A stretch of 41,190 nucleotides of DNA from an uncultured Parvularculaceae bacterium (GCA_913055785.1 CAJXLJ010000027.1:1-41190); one strand, 5' to 3'. Shown: positions 17,248-25,998, numbered from the stretch's first letter. Notes: generated from the sequence alone by a model not told the origin. Program-made: numbers and translations.

Positions 17248-17666
17248 CGGCTGACGAAATCATCGCCGCGCTCGGACTGAGCGCTCACCCCGAAGGCGGC
17301 TGGTTCCGCGAGACCTGGCGCGCGGAAACCGCGCCCGGCGAGCGCAGCGCCGGCACCGCCATCTATTATCTCCTGAAAGCAGGCGAGCGATCGCACTGGC
17401 ATCGCGTCGACGCCGCCGAGATCTGGCACTATTACGCCGGCGCGCCCTTGCGGCTTTCTCTGTCTACGGACGGAAGGTCACAAGACCGCGTTACGCTTGG
17501 TCCCGATATTGAAAACGGCGAACGGCCGCAGGCGATCGTTCCGCCCGGCTGTTGGCAGGCGGCGGAAAGTCTCGGGGAATGGACGCTGGTCGGCTGCACG
17601 GTGTCGCCGGGTTTTGAGTTTGGCGGGTTCGAGCTTGCGCCGCCGGGTTGGGAGCCTAAGCCCTAG
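17244..17666 (+). CDS. DUF985 cupin-like protein, TTG start overlapping fabI stop
   Basis: A 140-residue DUF985 (cupin_5) protein. It begins H-P-E-G-G-W-F-R-E-T-W-R, then A-I-Y-Y-L-L and S-H-W-H-R-V-D-A-A-E-I-W-H-Y-Y-A-G, which supplies the histidines and glutamate of the cupin metal site. The second cupin half has V-P-P-G-C-W-Q-A-A and V-S-P-G-F-E-F. The TTG start shares bases with the fabI TGA (TTGA), which suggests coupled translation. The family role is unknown, though some members resemble sugar isomerases. The stop is directly abutted by the convergent kinase gene with no base between. Confidence 0.82.
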   Translation: MTADEIIAALGLSAHPEGGWFRETWRAETAPGERSAGTAIYYLLKAGERSHWHRVDAAEIWHYYAGAPLRLSLSTDGRSQDRVTLGPDIENGERPQAIVPPGCWQAAESLGEWTLVGCTVSPGFEFGGFELAPPGWEPKP

Positions 17667-18245
17667 TTAGAAGCCGCCGGCGAAAGCGTCCGCAGCGGCG
17701 ATCGCCTGTTTCGTGCGGTCATCCCAGTCGCTTCCCACAATGATCGTATGGCGCGCGCCCAGCTTCGTTATGCGCGCGACTGCTTCATCGAAGAACCAGC
17801 GCCGGACCTCCTCGCCGCCCGCGTATCGCACGCCGTCGTCGATCCAGGCGACATCGGGCGACAGGATGAGATAATGATCGGCGAGATCGGCGCCGGCGAG
17901 CATTTTCTCCAGCGCAGTTGAGCGCGCGCCGAGCAGGAATTCCGCCCAGATGGCGGTCTGGACGATGTCCGTGTCTTCGATCAGCAGCGGCCCGGCTTCC
18001 GGCGCCATCGCCTCGCGCATCGCGATATGGGTCTTTGCGAGTTTGACGAGGTCGTCTTCGGTCCAGTTCTGTCCCTTCGCGCCGCCGTCAACGCCCTGCT
18101 TGTGATGAATGTCGAAGGCGCGGCCGTATTCGGGCATGACATGGGTGTTGAAATGCGCCGCAAGCGCCTTTGCAAGTTCCGTCTTGCCGGTGCTCTCCGG
18201 CCCCAGAAGGCAAATGCGTTTTTGCAGGCGTCGTCTTTCAGGCAT
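17667..18245 (-). CDS. NadR-type ribosylnicotinamide kinase (AAA family P-loop protein)
   Basis: A P-loop kinase of 192 residues equivalent to the C-terminal kinase domain of NadR, without the regulator or NMN adenylyltransferase parts. The Walker A loop G-P-E-S-T-G-K-T is at 15-22, followed by E-Y-G-R-A-F, the catalytic D-T-D motif in I-E-D-T-D-I-V-Q-T, and a lid region. It is predicted to phosphorylate nicotinamide riboside to NMN. The ATG at 18245 overlaps the pnuC stop by one base (TGATG), and the NR transporter gene directly upstream supports the assignment. Confidence 0.87.
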   Translation of the reverse strand: MPERRRLQKRICLLGPESTGKTELAKALAAHFNTHVMPEYGRAFDIHHKQGVDGGAKGQNWTEDDLVKLAKTHIAMREAMAPEAGPLLIEDTDIVQTAIWAEFLLGARSTALEKMLAGADLADHYLILSPDVAWIDDGVRYAGGEEVRRWFFDEAVARITKLGARHTIIVGSDWDDRTKQAIAAADAFAGGF

Positions 18246-18856
18246 CAGGTCGCCGCCTCGCCGGTTCTGTGTGAGCGTCTCCACGCAAAGTAACCGAGTG
18301 TGGCGAGGATAAGAAAGATGAAATAGAGCGCGGCCGTCGGGTAAAGCGCTTTCGTCCAGTAAAGACCGATCGCAAGTAGATCGACGGCGACCCAGACGAT
18401 CCAGTTCTCAAGCCGGCGCCGCGCCAGCATTATCTGTGCGATGACGCTGAGGACCGCAATTGAGGCGTCCCAATAGGGAAAGGACGCATCCGTGAAACGC
18501 GCCATAAACGTCCCCAGCGCGGCAACGCCGGCGACGCCGACGCCCGCATAGCCGAGCATCTGGTTTCGGTTGAGCGTGCGAACGATCACGCGCCCGTCGC
18601 CGCCCCGGCCCTTCAGCCAGTAATACCAGCCGTAAAATTGCACGACGAAAAAGAAAATCTGCAGGAGCGCGTCGCTATAAAGTTTCGCGCCGTAAAAAAT
18701 CCACGCGTAAAGCGCGACCATGACGATCCCGAACGGGTAGTTCCAGATCGAGCGGCGGATCAGCAGCGTGATATTGGCGAGCCCCAGGAGAGCCGCGATA
18801 ATCTCGACCGGGCGTTCGCCGATCATGGCGTGCAAAAAACCGATGGGGTCAGACAT
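18245..18856 (-). CDS. pnuC: Nicotinamide riboside transporter PnuC
   Basis: An inner-membrane facilitator for nicotinamide riboside, trapped inside the cell by phosphorylation. The 203 residues form about seven helices and carry the PnuC signatures: S-I-W-N-Y-P-F-G-I near residue 36, then Q-I-F-F-F-V-V-Q-F-Y-G-W-Y-Y-W, and the later E-N-W-I-V-W-V-A-V-D. The downstream kinase gene overlaps by one base, forming a minimal NR salvage pair. No NAD-related leader RNA is visible: only 24 bases separate it from the upstream gene, so it relies on read-through. Confidence 0.93.
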   Translation of the reverse strand: MSDPIGFLHAMIGERPVEIIAALLGLANITLLIRRSIWNYPFGIVMVALYAWIFYGAKLYSDALLQIFFFVVQFYGWYYWLKGRGGDGRVIVRTLNRNQMLGYAGVGVAGVAALGTFMARFTDASFPYWDASIAVLSVIAQIMLARRRLENWIVWVAVDLLAIGLYWTKALYPTAALYFIFLILATLGYFAWRRSHRTGEAAT

Positions 18857-18880
18857 TCGCGCGCCGTCCGTGTCCGCCGC

Positions 18881-19249
18881 CTAGACGGTCGGTTCGCGCG
18901 GGGCGAAAAAGTGAAAGACGATGTAAGCGGCGCCGATCAGCCCGGGAAACAATGCCGCAGCCCAATAGGGAAAGCCCATCATGTCGCCGGCGCCGAAATA
19001 TTCAGCGAGGCCCAGCGCAACCGCCAGGCATAACAACAGAACGCCGCGCCGCAGGTCCGCATTGGGTCCGATCGCGTCGTGGGTGATGGCGGCGATCAGC
19101 TTCGGGTCGGCCTCCCCGGTTTTCTCGACGCTCGTCTTGATCGCCTCGTAGATCACACGGCGATTGCGGTGGCGGAAATAAAACGGCGTGGCGATGATCA
19201 GCACGATGCTGGCGAACACGATCAGCGGAACGATAATGGCGACTTCCAT
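18881..19249 (-). CDS. DUF6249-type membrane protein
   Basis: A 122-residue protein with an N-terminal membrane helix (about 4-23), a basic cytoplasmic stretch (R-H-R-N-R-R) followed by a short helical domain (E-A-I-K-T-S-V-E-K-T-G-E), then two more hydrophobic segments (about 69-84 and 93-114). The layout and the R-R-x-x-Y-E-A-I-K motif fit DUF6249, a family of unknown function. The gene sits between the 126-aa protein gene and pnuC with gaps of 17 and 24 bases, so it belongs to the same operon. Confidence 0.72.
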   Translation of the reverse strand: MEVAIIVPLIVFASIVLIIATPFYFRHRNRRVIYEAIKTSVEKTGEADPKLIAAITHDAIGPNADLRRGVLLLCLAVALGLAEYFGAGDMMGFPYWAAALFPGLIGAAYIVFHFFAPREPTV

Positions 19250-19266
19250 GGGGAAGACCTCGATAA

Positions 19267-19647
19267 TTAATCCGAAGGTTTATACTGTTTTATCACTATT
19301 GGTGTTAGGTCAACTTTCAAACGGTTGTTGCGTTCTCGTGCGTCCGCCATCTCTCGCTGTTGTTCTATGAATTCGCCGAGTGGCGCATCCGGAGATTTCT
19401 TCCAATCAGGTTTTTGGAGTGACCGCTTAGTGAGAGTGGATTCAATAATCTCGGCGACATCTTCAGTCGCCGCCGTCAGCGTTTTTTCCAATTCGGTAGA
19501 TTTGCGTCTGTTTTTCCGATGGCTTATCGCTTTCGATTTTGGGATGTTTTTTCGCGAGCCTTTGTCGCTTTCACCATAAACATTCCTGCGGTCCTTTTCT
19601 AAGGACAGGCGTTTTTTTTCCTGCGGTGTTTTGCGGGTTCTCGCCAT
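19267..19647 (-). CDS. Basic charged protein translationally coupled to coaBC, unknown function
   Basis: A 126-residue protein whose ATG shares one base with the coaBC stop (TGATG). The first half is strongly basic (R-K-T-P-Q-E-K-K-R-L-S-L-E-K-D-R-R-N, later S-H-R-K-N-R-R-K-S). The middle is a helical acidic stretch and the end is mixed. There is no signal or membrane segment. It looks like a nucleic-acid or ribosome-associated protein, but I recognise no domain. The DNA is clearly less GC-rich than coaBC or pnuC, with long T-runs, which suggests later acquisition. Confidence 0.68.
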   Translation of the reverse strand: MARTRKTPQEKKRLSLEKDRRNVYGESDKGSRKNIPKSKAISHRKNRRKSTELEKTLTAATEDVAEIIESTLTKRSLQKPDWKKSPDAPLGEFIEQQREMADARERNNRLKVDLTPIVIKQYKPSD

Positions 19648-20876
19648 CACTCCGCCGCTTTCACGAGCGTCGGGCCCGAAAGCGCGCGGGCGATGCGGTC
19701 CGCGAGGCGGCGGGCGACCTCTTCCTTCGGCATTTCGGGCCAGGCCTCGTCGCCCTTGTCGGTGATCAGAATAATTGAGTTCTTGCCGCCGCCCATCGCG
19801 CAATGGGCGCCCGGCGAGACGTCATTGGCGACGATCCAGTCGCAGCCTTTGCGCTTGCGTTTGACTTCCGCATGGCACAACACGTCGTCCGTCTCCGCGG
19901 CGAACCCGACGACCAGTTTCGGCCGGCCGTCTTTCAGCTGCGAAATGGTTTTCAGAATGTCGGGATTTTCCGTCACCGGAATATTGGTGAGGCCGCCGCG
20001 CTCTTTCTTGATCTTGTGTTCGGTTTCAATCGCGGGGCGATAATCGGCGACCGCCGCGCAACAGACGGCGCAATCGGCGGGAAGCGCCTTTTCGCAGGCG
20101 TCCATCATCTGCCGGGCGGTTTCAACGCGAATAAACTCAACCCCCTTGGGGTCGGGGATGGTCGTCGGGCCGGAGACGAGTACGACATCGGCGCCGAGAT
20201 TACGAAGCGCGGCGGCGATGGCGTAGCCCTGTTTGCCGGTCGAGCGATTGGCGATGTAGCGCACAGGGTCGAGCGCCTCGTGGGTCGGCCCGGCGGTGAT
20301 GAGAATGCGCTTGCCGTTGAGCGGCCCGCCTGCGGCGCTGGCGAAATACGCCTCGACGGCGTCTGCGATTTCCATCGGCTCGGCCATGCGCCCGGGGCCG
20401 AACTCGCCGCAGGCCATGTCGCCTTCATTCGGGCCGACCAAAAGCGCGCCGTCGCTTTTGAGCGTTTTCAGATTGCGCTGGGTGGCGGGATGCGCCCACA
20501 TCCGGACATTCATCGCGGGGGCGTAAAGCACCGGCTTGTCGGTGGCGAGCAGCGTCGTCGAGGCGAGATCGTTAGCGAGCCCGTTCGCGGCTTTCGCCAT
20601 CAGGTCGGCGGTCGCCGGGGCGACGACCAGAAGGTCCGCCGAACGCGAGAGTTCGATATGACCCATTTCCGCCTCGTCGGTGAGGTCGAAAAGGTCCGTG
20701 TAGCACTTTTCGCCGGAGAGACTGGCGACGGAAAGCGGCGTGACGAACTCGGCGCCGGCTTTGGTGAGAATGCCGCGCGCCGCGACGCCCCGGCGTTTCA
20801 GTTCGCGGATCAGCTCAAGGCTCTTATAGGCGGCGACGCCGCCGCCGATAATCAGGAGGATCGAAGGATCTGTCAT
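19647..20876 (-). CDS. coaBC: Bifunctional phosphopantothenoylcysteine decarboxylase / phosphopantothenate-cysteine ligase
   Basis: Carries out two steps of coenzyme A synthesis: ligation of cysteine to 4'-phosphopantothenate, then FMN-dependent decarboxylation. The N-terminal CoaC domain (about 1-185) shows G-G-G-V-A-A-Y-K-S, catalytic His73 in G-H-I-E-L, and the P-A-M-N-x-x-M-W motif at 120-127. The CoaB domain begins with I-L-I-T-A-G-P-T-H-E and N-R-S-T-G-K-Q-G and carries A-A-V-A-D-Y-R-P followed by K-I-K-K. The length of 409 is normal. It is the third gene of the ubiE-ubiB-coaBC chain, 10 bases after ubiB. Confidence 0.96.
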   Translation of the reverse strand: MTDPSILLIIGGGVAAYKSLELIRELKRRGVAARGILTKAGAEFVTPLSVASLSGEKCYTDLFDLTDEAEMGHIELSRSADLLVVAPATADLMAKAANGLANDLASTTLLATDKPVLYAPAMNVRMWAHPATQRNLKTLKSDGALLVGPNEGDMACGEFGPGRMAEPMEIADAVEAYFASAAGGPLNGKRILITAGPTHEALDPVRYIANRSTGKQGYAIAAALRNLGADVVLVSGPTTIPDPKGVEFIRVETARQMMDACEKALPADCAVCCAAVADYRPAIETEHKIKKERGGLTNIPVTENPDILKTISQLKDGRPKLVVGFAAETDDVLCHAEVKRKRKGCDWIVANDVSPGAHCAMGGGKNSIILITDKGDEAWPEMPKEEVARRLADRIARALSGPTLVKAAE

Positions 20877-20886
20877 TGCATCCTGT

Positions 20887-22425
20887 CTAGCGCAAAATGA
20901 ACGCCGCTGCGAGGATCAGGGCCGCCGCGCCGGCGAACCACAGGGCCGCCCGGCCAGAGCGGGATTTTTCCGGCCCTCTCACCGCGGCGGCGAACGCCGG
21001 ATCGGCGATCTTTTCCGCCGCCTTGCCGATCTCCTCTACATAATGGGGAAGCCGGGGGGCGATTTCGAGGGCCTTGCGCGTGGCGCTCTTGAGCTTTTCC
21101 GCCTGCGCGGCGGGGCCGATGGCGGTGTTGATATAGGCGCGCACGGTCGGGCCCGCCGCTTCCCACATGTTGATCTCAGGATCGAGCAGGCGCGCAACGC
21201 CTTCGACCGTCACCATGGTGCGCTGCAGAAGCACGAGTTCGGGCCGCAAATGCATGTCGAAAAGCGCCGTGACGTCGAAAAGCTGCTGCAGGACGCGGGA
21301 CATGTCGACCTCATGCGCATTGCGGCCCTGCAAGGGTTCGCCGACGGCCCTCAGCGCCTGAGCGAACGCTTCGACCGAGTGCCCCGCCGGCACATAGCCA
21401 GCCTCGAAATGCACTTCCGCCGTGCGCCGGTAGTTGCGGGTGATGAAGCCGTAGATGATTTCCGCAAATGTATGCCGCGCCTTTTCATCGAGCCGGCCCA
21501 TGATCCCGAAATCGACGAGCGCCAGGCGCACCTCATTGTCGATGATGAGATTGCCCTGATGCATATCGGCGTGAAAAAACCCGGTATGCAGCGCCTGTTT
21601 TAAAAAGCTCGCCATCACAAGCTGCGCGAGCGCCTTGCGGTCGACGCCGCGCTGATCGAGCGCTTTCAGATCGGCGATCGGCGTTCCCTCGATCCATTCA
21701 ATCGTCAGCACGCGGCGCGCGGTCAGCGACCAGATCACCTCCGGCACGCGCACGCGCGGCTCGTCGCGCAAATTCTCCGCCAGCTCCGATGCGGCGCCGG
21801 CTTCAAGGCGAAGATCAAGCTCGATCGCCGCAGTCGCCTTCAACGTGTTGACGAACCTCACGGGCTCGAGGCGTCGCGCGGATTTCGACACCGCCTCTAT
21901 CATGCGCGCCGCTCTTGCGAAGCCGCGGAACTCTTCATTCGCCTTGCGTTCAATCGACGGCCGCAGAATCTTCACCGCGACGGCGCGTCCGTCTTTCATC
22001 TGCGCGCGATGGGCCTGGGCGATGGAGGCGGCGGCGATCGGTTCTGAAAACGCCGCAAAAAGATCATCTGCGGATTTGCCGAACGCCTTCTCGATTTCGC
22101 GGCGCGCGTCTTTCTGCGGGAAAGCGGGCATCTTGTCTTGAAGACGGCCGAGATCGTCCGCCATCTCAAAGCCGATAATATCGGGGCGCGTCGCCATGAA
22201 CTGGCCGAGTTTGACGTAAGCCGGCCCCAGTTTTTCGAAAGCGGCGGCGAGCCGCTCGCCCGGCCTTTTGCCGGCCCCGCGCGCGCCGATCCGCGTTACG
22301 GCGCCGAAGGCTTTCACCGGCGCCGGCGCGAGATGTGCGAATTCCCTGGGAACCAGCGCGTCATGACGCATCAGCGTCCATCCGGCGCGGGCGAGGCGGG
22401 CGTAATCGGTAAGGGCGGTCAGCAT
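20887..22425 (-). CDS. ubiB: Ubiquinone biosynthesis atypical kinase UbiB
   Basis: A member of the ADCK/ABC1 atypical kinase family needed for aerobic ubiquinone synthesis. The 512 residues include the KxGQ motif (Y-V-K-L-G-Q) in the N-terminal part, P-I-A-A-A-S-I-A-Q-A-H, the ELD motif (I-E-L-D-L-R-L-E-A), H-A-D-M-H-Q-G-N and V-D-F-G-I-M-G. One C-terminal membrane helix (A-L-W-F-A-G-A-A-A-L-I-L) anchors it. Its ATG overlaps the ubiE stop by one base. Confidence 0.95.
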   Translation of the reverse strand: MLTALTDYARLARAGWTLMRHDALVPREFAHLAPAPVKAFGAVTRIGARGAGKRPGERLAAAFEKLGPAYVKLGQFMATRPDIIGFEMADDLGRLQDKMPAFPQKDARREIEKAFGKSADDLFAAFSEPIAAASIAQAHRAQMKDGRAVAVKILRPSIERKANEEFRGFARAARMIEAVSKSARRLEPVRFVNTLKATAAIELDLRLEAGAASELAENLRDEPRVRVPEVIWSLTARRVLTIEWIEGTPIADLKALDQRGVDRKALAQLVMASFLKQALHTGFFHADMHQGNLIIDNEVRLALVDFGIMGRLDEKARHTFAEIIYGFITRNYRRTAEVHFEAGYVPAGHSVEAFAQALRAVGEPLQGRNAHEVDMSRVLQQLFDVTALFDMHLRPELVLLQRTMVTVEGVARLLDPEINMWEAAGPTVRAYINTAIGPAAQAEKLKSATRKALEIAPRLPHYVEEIGKAAEKIADPAFAAAVRGPEKSRSGRAALWFAGAAALILAAAFILR

Positions 22426-23204
22426 CAGATCCGCCAGGCCATGTGCAGCGCCGCGACGCCGCCGGTGAGGTTTTCATACGTCACGCGGGAAAATCCGGCC
22501 TTGCGAATGCGCATGGCGAAGGCTTCCTGCCCCGGGAACCGTCGGATCGATTCGACGAGATACTGATACGACTCCTTGTCGCCTGCGACTTTCTCGCCAA
22601 GCCACGGAATGACATTAAAGGAATAGGCGTCGTAAAGTTTTTGAAATCCTTCCGTGGTCGGATGAGAAAACTCAAGACAGATAAACCGCCCGCCCGGTTT
22701 TAAAACCCGCCGCGCTTCGCGCAATGCGGCGGCCATGTCGGTGACATTGCGAATGCCGAAAGCGATTGTGTAGGCGTCGGCGGTCCCGTTAGCGAAGGGA
22801 AGGACTTCCGCATCGCCGCAGACGCGCGTCAGCCGCCCGGCGTGCGCGGCGGCGCGGCCGCGCGTTTCGCCGGCCCTCAGCATCTCGTAATTGATATCGC
22901 AGATGACAGCTCTCGCCTTGGGTTTTTCATCCGCAAGCGGACGGCTTCCGGCTCTTTCCAGAAAGCCGAGCGCGATATCGCCGGTGCCGCCCGCGACGTC
23001 GATCAGCATTTGCCCGGGCTGGGGTGCGAGACGGTCGAGCAGCGTCGCTTTCCAGATCCGGTGTACGCCGCCTGACATCAGGTCGTTCATGAGGTCGTAT
23101 TTCGAGGCGACGCTGTCGAAGACATTGCGCACTAGGTTCGCCTTTTCGCCAGCCTTGACTGTGCGAAAGCCGAAACTCGTTTCATCCTCATTGCGTCGCG
23201 TCAT
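22425..23204 (-). CDS. ubiE: Demethylubiquinone/demethylmenaquinone C-methyltransferase UbiE
   Basis: A SAM-dependent C-methyltransferase of quinone synthesis. The ATG at 23204 gives 259 residues, beginning [16 protein letters not shown] as in alphaproteobacterial UbiE; a frame extending up to 23351 runs through the divergent promoter region and is not used. Motifs are [14 protein letters not shown], the SAM loop D-V-A-G-G-T-G-D, and A-F-G-I-R-N-V-T-D. It leads the minus-strand operon down to the ribosylnicotinamide kinase gene. No second quinone methyltransferase is seen here. Confidence 0.95.
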   Translation of the reverse strand: MTRRNEDETSFGFRTVKAGEKANLVRNVFDSVASKYDLMNDLMSGGVHRIWKATLLDRLAPQPGQMLIDVAGGTGDIALGFLERAGSRPLADEKPKARAVICDINYEMLRAGETRGRAAAHAGRLTRVCGDAEVLPFANGTADAYTIAFGIRNVTDMAAALREARRVLKPGGRFICLEFSHPTTEGFQKLYDAYSFNVIPWLGEKVAGDKESYQYLVESIRRFPGQEAFAMRIRKAGFSRVTYENLTGGVAALHMAWRI

Positions 23205-23359
23205 AATTAAGTCCTTACCTTTTGCATCTTTCCGCGAGAAGCGGCTTGACGCCGCAGACCTCCTTTGACAGGTTAAGCGATTGAATTGGCGTATTTTTTC
23301 CATAAAAGGGGTCGCCTGGCCCGCGATGGCGGGGCGCGGCGTGGAGAGCAAGGGAAAAA

Positions 23360-23689
23360 ATGATCAAATCTGAACTGGTGCAAAAGCTCGCCGATGAGAA
23401 CCCGAACCTGTTCCATCGCGACATTGAGCGGATCGTTTCGATCATCTTTGATGAGATTACGGACGCTCTCGCACGGGGCGACCGGGTGGAGCTCAGGGGC
23501 TTCGGCGCGTTCTCCGTCAAGCACAGGCCGGCGCGGGTCGGGCGCAATCCGAGAAGCGGCGAGGCGGTGCATATCGAGGAGAAATGGTCGCCCTTCTTCA
23601 AGGCGGGGAAGGAACTGCGCGACCGGCTCAATCACGAGGGGCGGTTTTCCGCCGCCGCGAAGGGCGCGCATGGGATCGGCGAGGATTAG
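23360..23689 (+). CDS. ihfB: Integration host factor beta subunit
   Basis: A DNA-bending HU/IHF fold protein that pairs with IhfA. The start reads [17 protein letters not shown], and the beta-arm with [11 protein letters not shown], then R-x-G-R-N-P-R-S-G-E, is intact. At 109 residues it carries roughly 12-15 residues beyond the usual end ([15 protein letters not shown]), a common alphaproteobacterial trait. It is divergent from ubiE across 155 bases and followed by lapA and trpF. Confidence 0.94.
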   Translation: MIKSELVQKLADENPNLFHRDIERIVSIIFDEITDALARGDRVELRGFGAFSVKHRPARVGRNPRSGEAVHIEEKWSPFFKAGKELRDRLNHEGRFSAAAKGAHGIGED

Positions 23690-23739
23690 CGCGCCCGCAA
23701 GATTGCATAAACGGCGCATGATGTGAGACACTTGCGGCC

Positions 23740-24123
23740 ATGAAAAAGTGGCTTTTCCGTATCCTCTGGATCCCGGTTTTTCTGATCACACTGCTCTTTC
23801 TGGTGGCGAACCGGCAGCTCGTGCCGGTGAGCCTCGACCCCTTCAACGCCACGTCGCCGGCGGTCTCGACGCCCGCGCTGCCCTTATGGTTCTGGCTGGT
23901 TGGCATGCTGTTCGTCGGTTTCGCCGCGGGCGTCGCCGGCATGTGGCTGTCGGCGCGGCCCGGCCGCATGAAGGCGCGGGCGGAGCATCGCGAACTCAAG
24001 ACCATGCGCCGCGAACTGGCGGAAACCCGCGCTCGCCTCGATGCTGCTGAAGAGCGCTTGAAAGAGCCGGAGCCGCCGCTTCTTGAAAGCGCTGGCGTCG
24101 GCGATGTTGAGCAGCAGGCCTAG
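23740..24123 (+). CDS. LapA-domain (DUF1049) membrane protein
   Basis: A 127-residue protein with two membrane helices (about 5-23 and 47-70) and a cytoplasmic coiled-coil tail (R-A-E-H-R-E-L-K-T-M-R-R-E-L-A-E-T-R-A). This is the LapA / lipopolysaccharide assembly protein A domain layout, including N-R-Q-L-V-P-V-S-L-D-P between the helices. In E. coli LapA works with LapB and FtsH to control LpxC; no LapB is seen here, so that role is carried over by family only. The ihfB-lapA-trpF order is common in alphaproteobacteria. Confidence 0.85.
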   Translation: MKKWLFRILWIPVFLITLLFLVANRQLVPVSLDPFNATSPAVSTPALPLWFWLVGMLFVGFAAGVAGMWLSARPGRMKARAEHRELKTMRRELAETRARLDAAEERLKEPEPPLLESAGVGDVEQQA

Positions 24124-24132
24124 GCGGATGCG

Positions 24133-24804
24133 ATGAACGCCCCAACGGTCAAGATTTGCGGGGTCAAGGATATTGAGACGGCGCTCGCCGCCGCCCGCGC
24201 CGGCGCCGGTTTTCTCGGTTTCGTTTTCTTCCGTAAAAGCCCTCGCTTCATAACGCCCGAGGCGGCGGAAGAGCTCATTCTGGAGCTCAAACAGGCGAGT
24301 TTTAACGAAGGCTTCGAGCTGCCGAAACTGGTGGGGCTGTTTGTCGATGCGGGCGAAAAGGAGCTTTCCGAAGTCGCGCCGTTCCTGACGCATTTCCAGT
24401 TCCACGGCCATGAAAGCCCGGAGCGCTGCCGCGACATGGGCGCCGACTTCGCTGTCGACGTCATCAAGGCGGCGTCGGTGACCGGCAAAGAAGATATCGC
24501 CAGCGCTGAGGCTTATCAGGACATGGCGGACATCATCCTGTTCGATGCCAAGCCGCCCCCGGGCGCAGGACGGCCGGGCGGCAATGGCGTTTCCTTCGAC
24601 TGGTCGGCGCTCGCCGCCTATTCAGGCGAAACGCCCTATCTGGTCGCCGGCGGGCTGACGCCGGACACCGTCGCGGCAGCGGTCGCCGCCCAGAAATCTC
24701 CAGCCTTTCTGGGGGTCGACGTCTCTTCCGGGGTCGAAAGCGCGCCGGGCAAGAAGGACGAGGCGCTGATCAAGGCGTTTATTGCAGCGGCGAAGACCGG
24801 GTAA
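24133..24804 (+). CDS. trpF: Phosphoribosylanthranilate isomerase TrpF
   Basis: Catalyses the Amadori rearrangement of N-(5'-phosphoribosyl)anthranilate to CdRP in tryptophan synthesis. The 223-residue barrel has the canonical V-K-I-C-G start with general base Cys9, the F-H-G strand, the general acid aspartate in I-I-L-F-D-A-K, G-G-N-G-V-S-F-D-W, and the phosphate loop A-G-G-L-T-P-D. This is the complete canonical copy, unlike the side-family member at the left edge. A lipoprotein gene separates it from trpB. Confidence 0.96.
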   Translation: MNAPTVKICGVKDIETALAAARAGAGFLGFVFFRKSPRFITPEAAEELILELKQASFNEGFELPKLVGLFVDAGEKELSEVAPFLTHFQFHGHESPERCRDMGADFAVDVIKAASVTGKEDIASAEAYQDMADIILFDAKPPPGAGRPGGNGVSFDWSALAAYSGETPYLVAGGLTPDTVAAAVAAQKSPAFLGVDVSSGVESAPGKKDEALIKAFIAAAKTG

Positions 24805-24894
24805 CGCCCCCCTTGCCCATCTCATTTCGGCTATCGATGGACGCTGATGCGCCAATGGCTTAGGCTCTGCTGAGGTAAAGCGGTGGGGAACATC

Positions 24895-25893
24895 ATGAAC
24901 TTCAATATGGCGGCGCCGGCGCGCCGGATAACGGCGATTTTTGCGCTGGGCCTCTTTGCTGTCTCTTGCGCTTCTGTCCAGAAGAGCAGTGGGACAACCG
25001 TTGCGCCGACGCGCCACGCCGGCGTTTACGGCGCCTCATCCGAGGCTTTGCGTGAGGCGGATGCGCTGCTGCGCGCGAACGGTTATTCCCGCGGCCTCAA
25101 TGTCAGCTATGCAGAAACCAACCGGGTCGAAATTGGTCCGTCGCTGGCGCGCACGACAATCCATGAACAATCGTTTGCGGCGCCCGACACTTCCTATTCG
25201 AAGCTCGATAACTTCGCGTCATCCGCCGTCAGCAAACCGGTCATTCTCGCCGCCGCCACACAGAATGGCGGCTGGGAGGAGGAGGAAAAGGCCTACCGGC
25301 ATACGATCAGCGGCATGACCTGCCCGAAGACGGAACTCATTCTTGCGATCTTTTCCGGCGATACGATCACCGTTTACCCGTTCGCGCTCACGCAGATTCA
25401 ACTCTTCGCCGAGGACGGATCGGACACGGCGTGCCACTATCTGGGTCTGAACGGTGCGGCGGCGTTCACGGTTTACGCCTCTCGCTGGCCGGAAGTGAGC
25501 CTCGACAATCATTTTGCAGGCGCCATGGGCGACATCGCGAAGGTGATGCCAGTGACGGCGGAAATGCCCGTTATTATGCCTGGAGACGACGAGGACGATG
25601 AGGAAGAGCAGAACGAAGGCCCGGCGTTTCCCTCATCAATAGAGGGTCCGACTAAAGCGGCGGCCTTTAAAGTCGAGCCCAGTTCGTCGAAGGCTGTCTT
25701 CAAAACCGTGCTCTGGCTCAACAAGACCGGCGACTGGCACGTGAAGGGCCGGCTGACATTCCCGATTATTGAGAATGCTCTTGATCTGGGCGCTGTCCTT
25801 ACAGAAGCGCTGGCGCATTCCTCCTATGAGGATCGTCTCGCCGAAGTCGATCGCCACATTAACACCGGCGGCCTCACTCAGGTTCGTTACTAG
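24895..25893 (+). CDS. Lipoprotein of unknown function inserted between trpF and trpB
   Basis: A 332-residue protein. The ATG at 24895 follows GGGGAA and opens a lipoprotein signal peptide (box F-A-V-S-C, Cys25). The mature part has no motif I recognise; it includes a hyperacidic run (D-D-E-D-D-E-E-E) in the third quarter and two aromatic/charged stretches near the end. In relatives trpF and trpB are normally adjacent, so this gene interrupts the block. Its GC content looks like its neighbours, so it is not obviously recent. Confidence 0.7.
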   Translation: MNFNMAAPARRITAIFALGLFAVSCASVQKSSGTTVAPTRHAGVYGASSEALREADALLRANGYSRGLNVSYAETNRVEIGPSLARTTIHEQSFAAPDTSYSKLDNFASSAVSKPVILAAATQNGGWEEEEKAYRHTISGMTCPKTELILAIFSGDTITVYPFALTQIQLFAEDGSDTACHYLGLNGAAAFTVYASRWPEVSLDNHFAGAMGDIAKVMPVTAEMPVIMPGDDEDDEEEQNEGPAFPSSIEGPTKAAAFKVEPSSSKAVFKTVLWLNKTGDWHVKGRLTFPIIENALDLGAVLTEALAHSSYEDRLAEVDRHINTGGLTQVRY

Positions 25894-25998
25894 GCCGCCC
25901 TGCGCTGAAAAAAACGAGGCTGGATCATGCTTGGCGCTCAAGCTATGTCTTGACGCGCTTCAAGTTGTATTTGCGCCGCCGAACCAAAGTCCAAATCC

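Noticed and set aside
18857-19266. NAD-sensing riboswitch ahead of pnuC
   Set aside because: Only 24 bases lie between pnuC and the upstream gene; there is no room for an aptamer.
19803-20900. 365-codon + strand frame opposite coaBC
   Set aside because: It is antisense to CoaBC, with no recognisable domain and no ribosome site of note.
23265-23270. Consensus TTGACA as the ihfB promoter
   Set aside because: No acceptable -10 lies 16-18 bases downstream, so it is not listed as a promoter.
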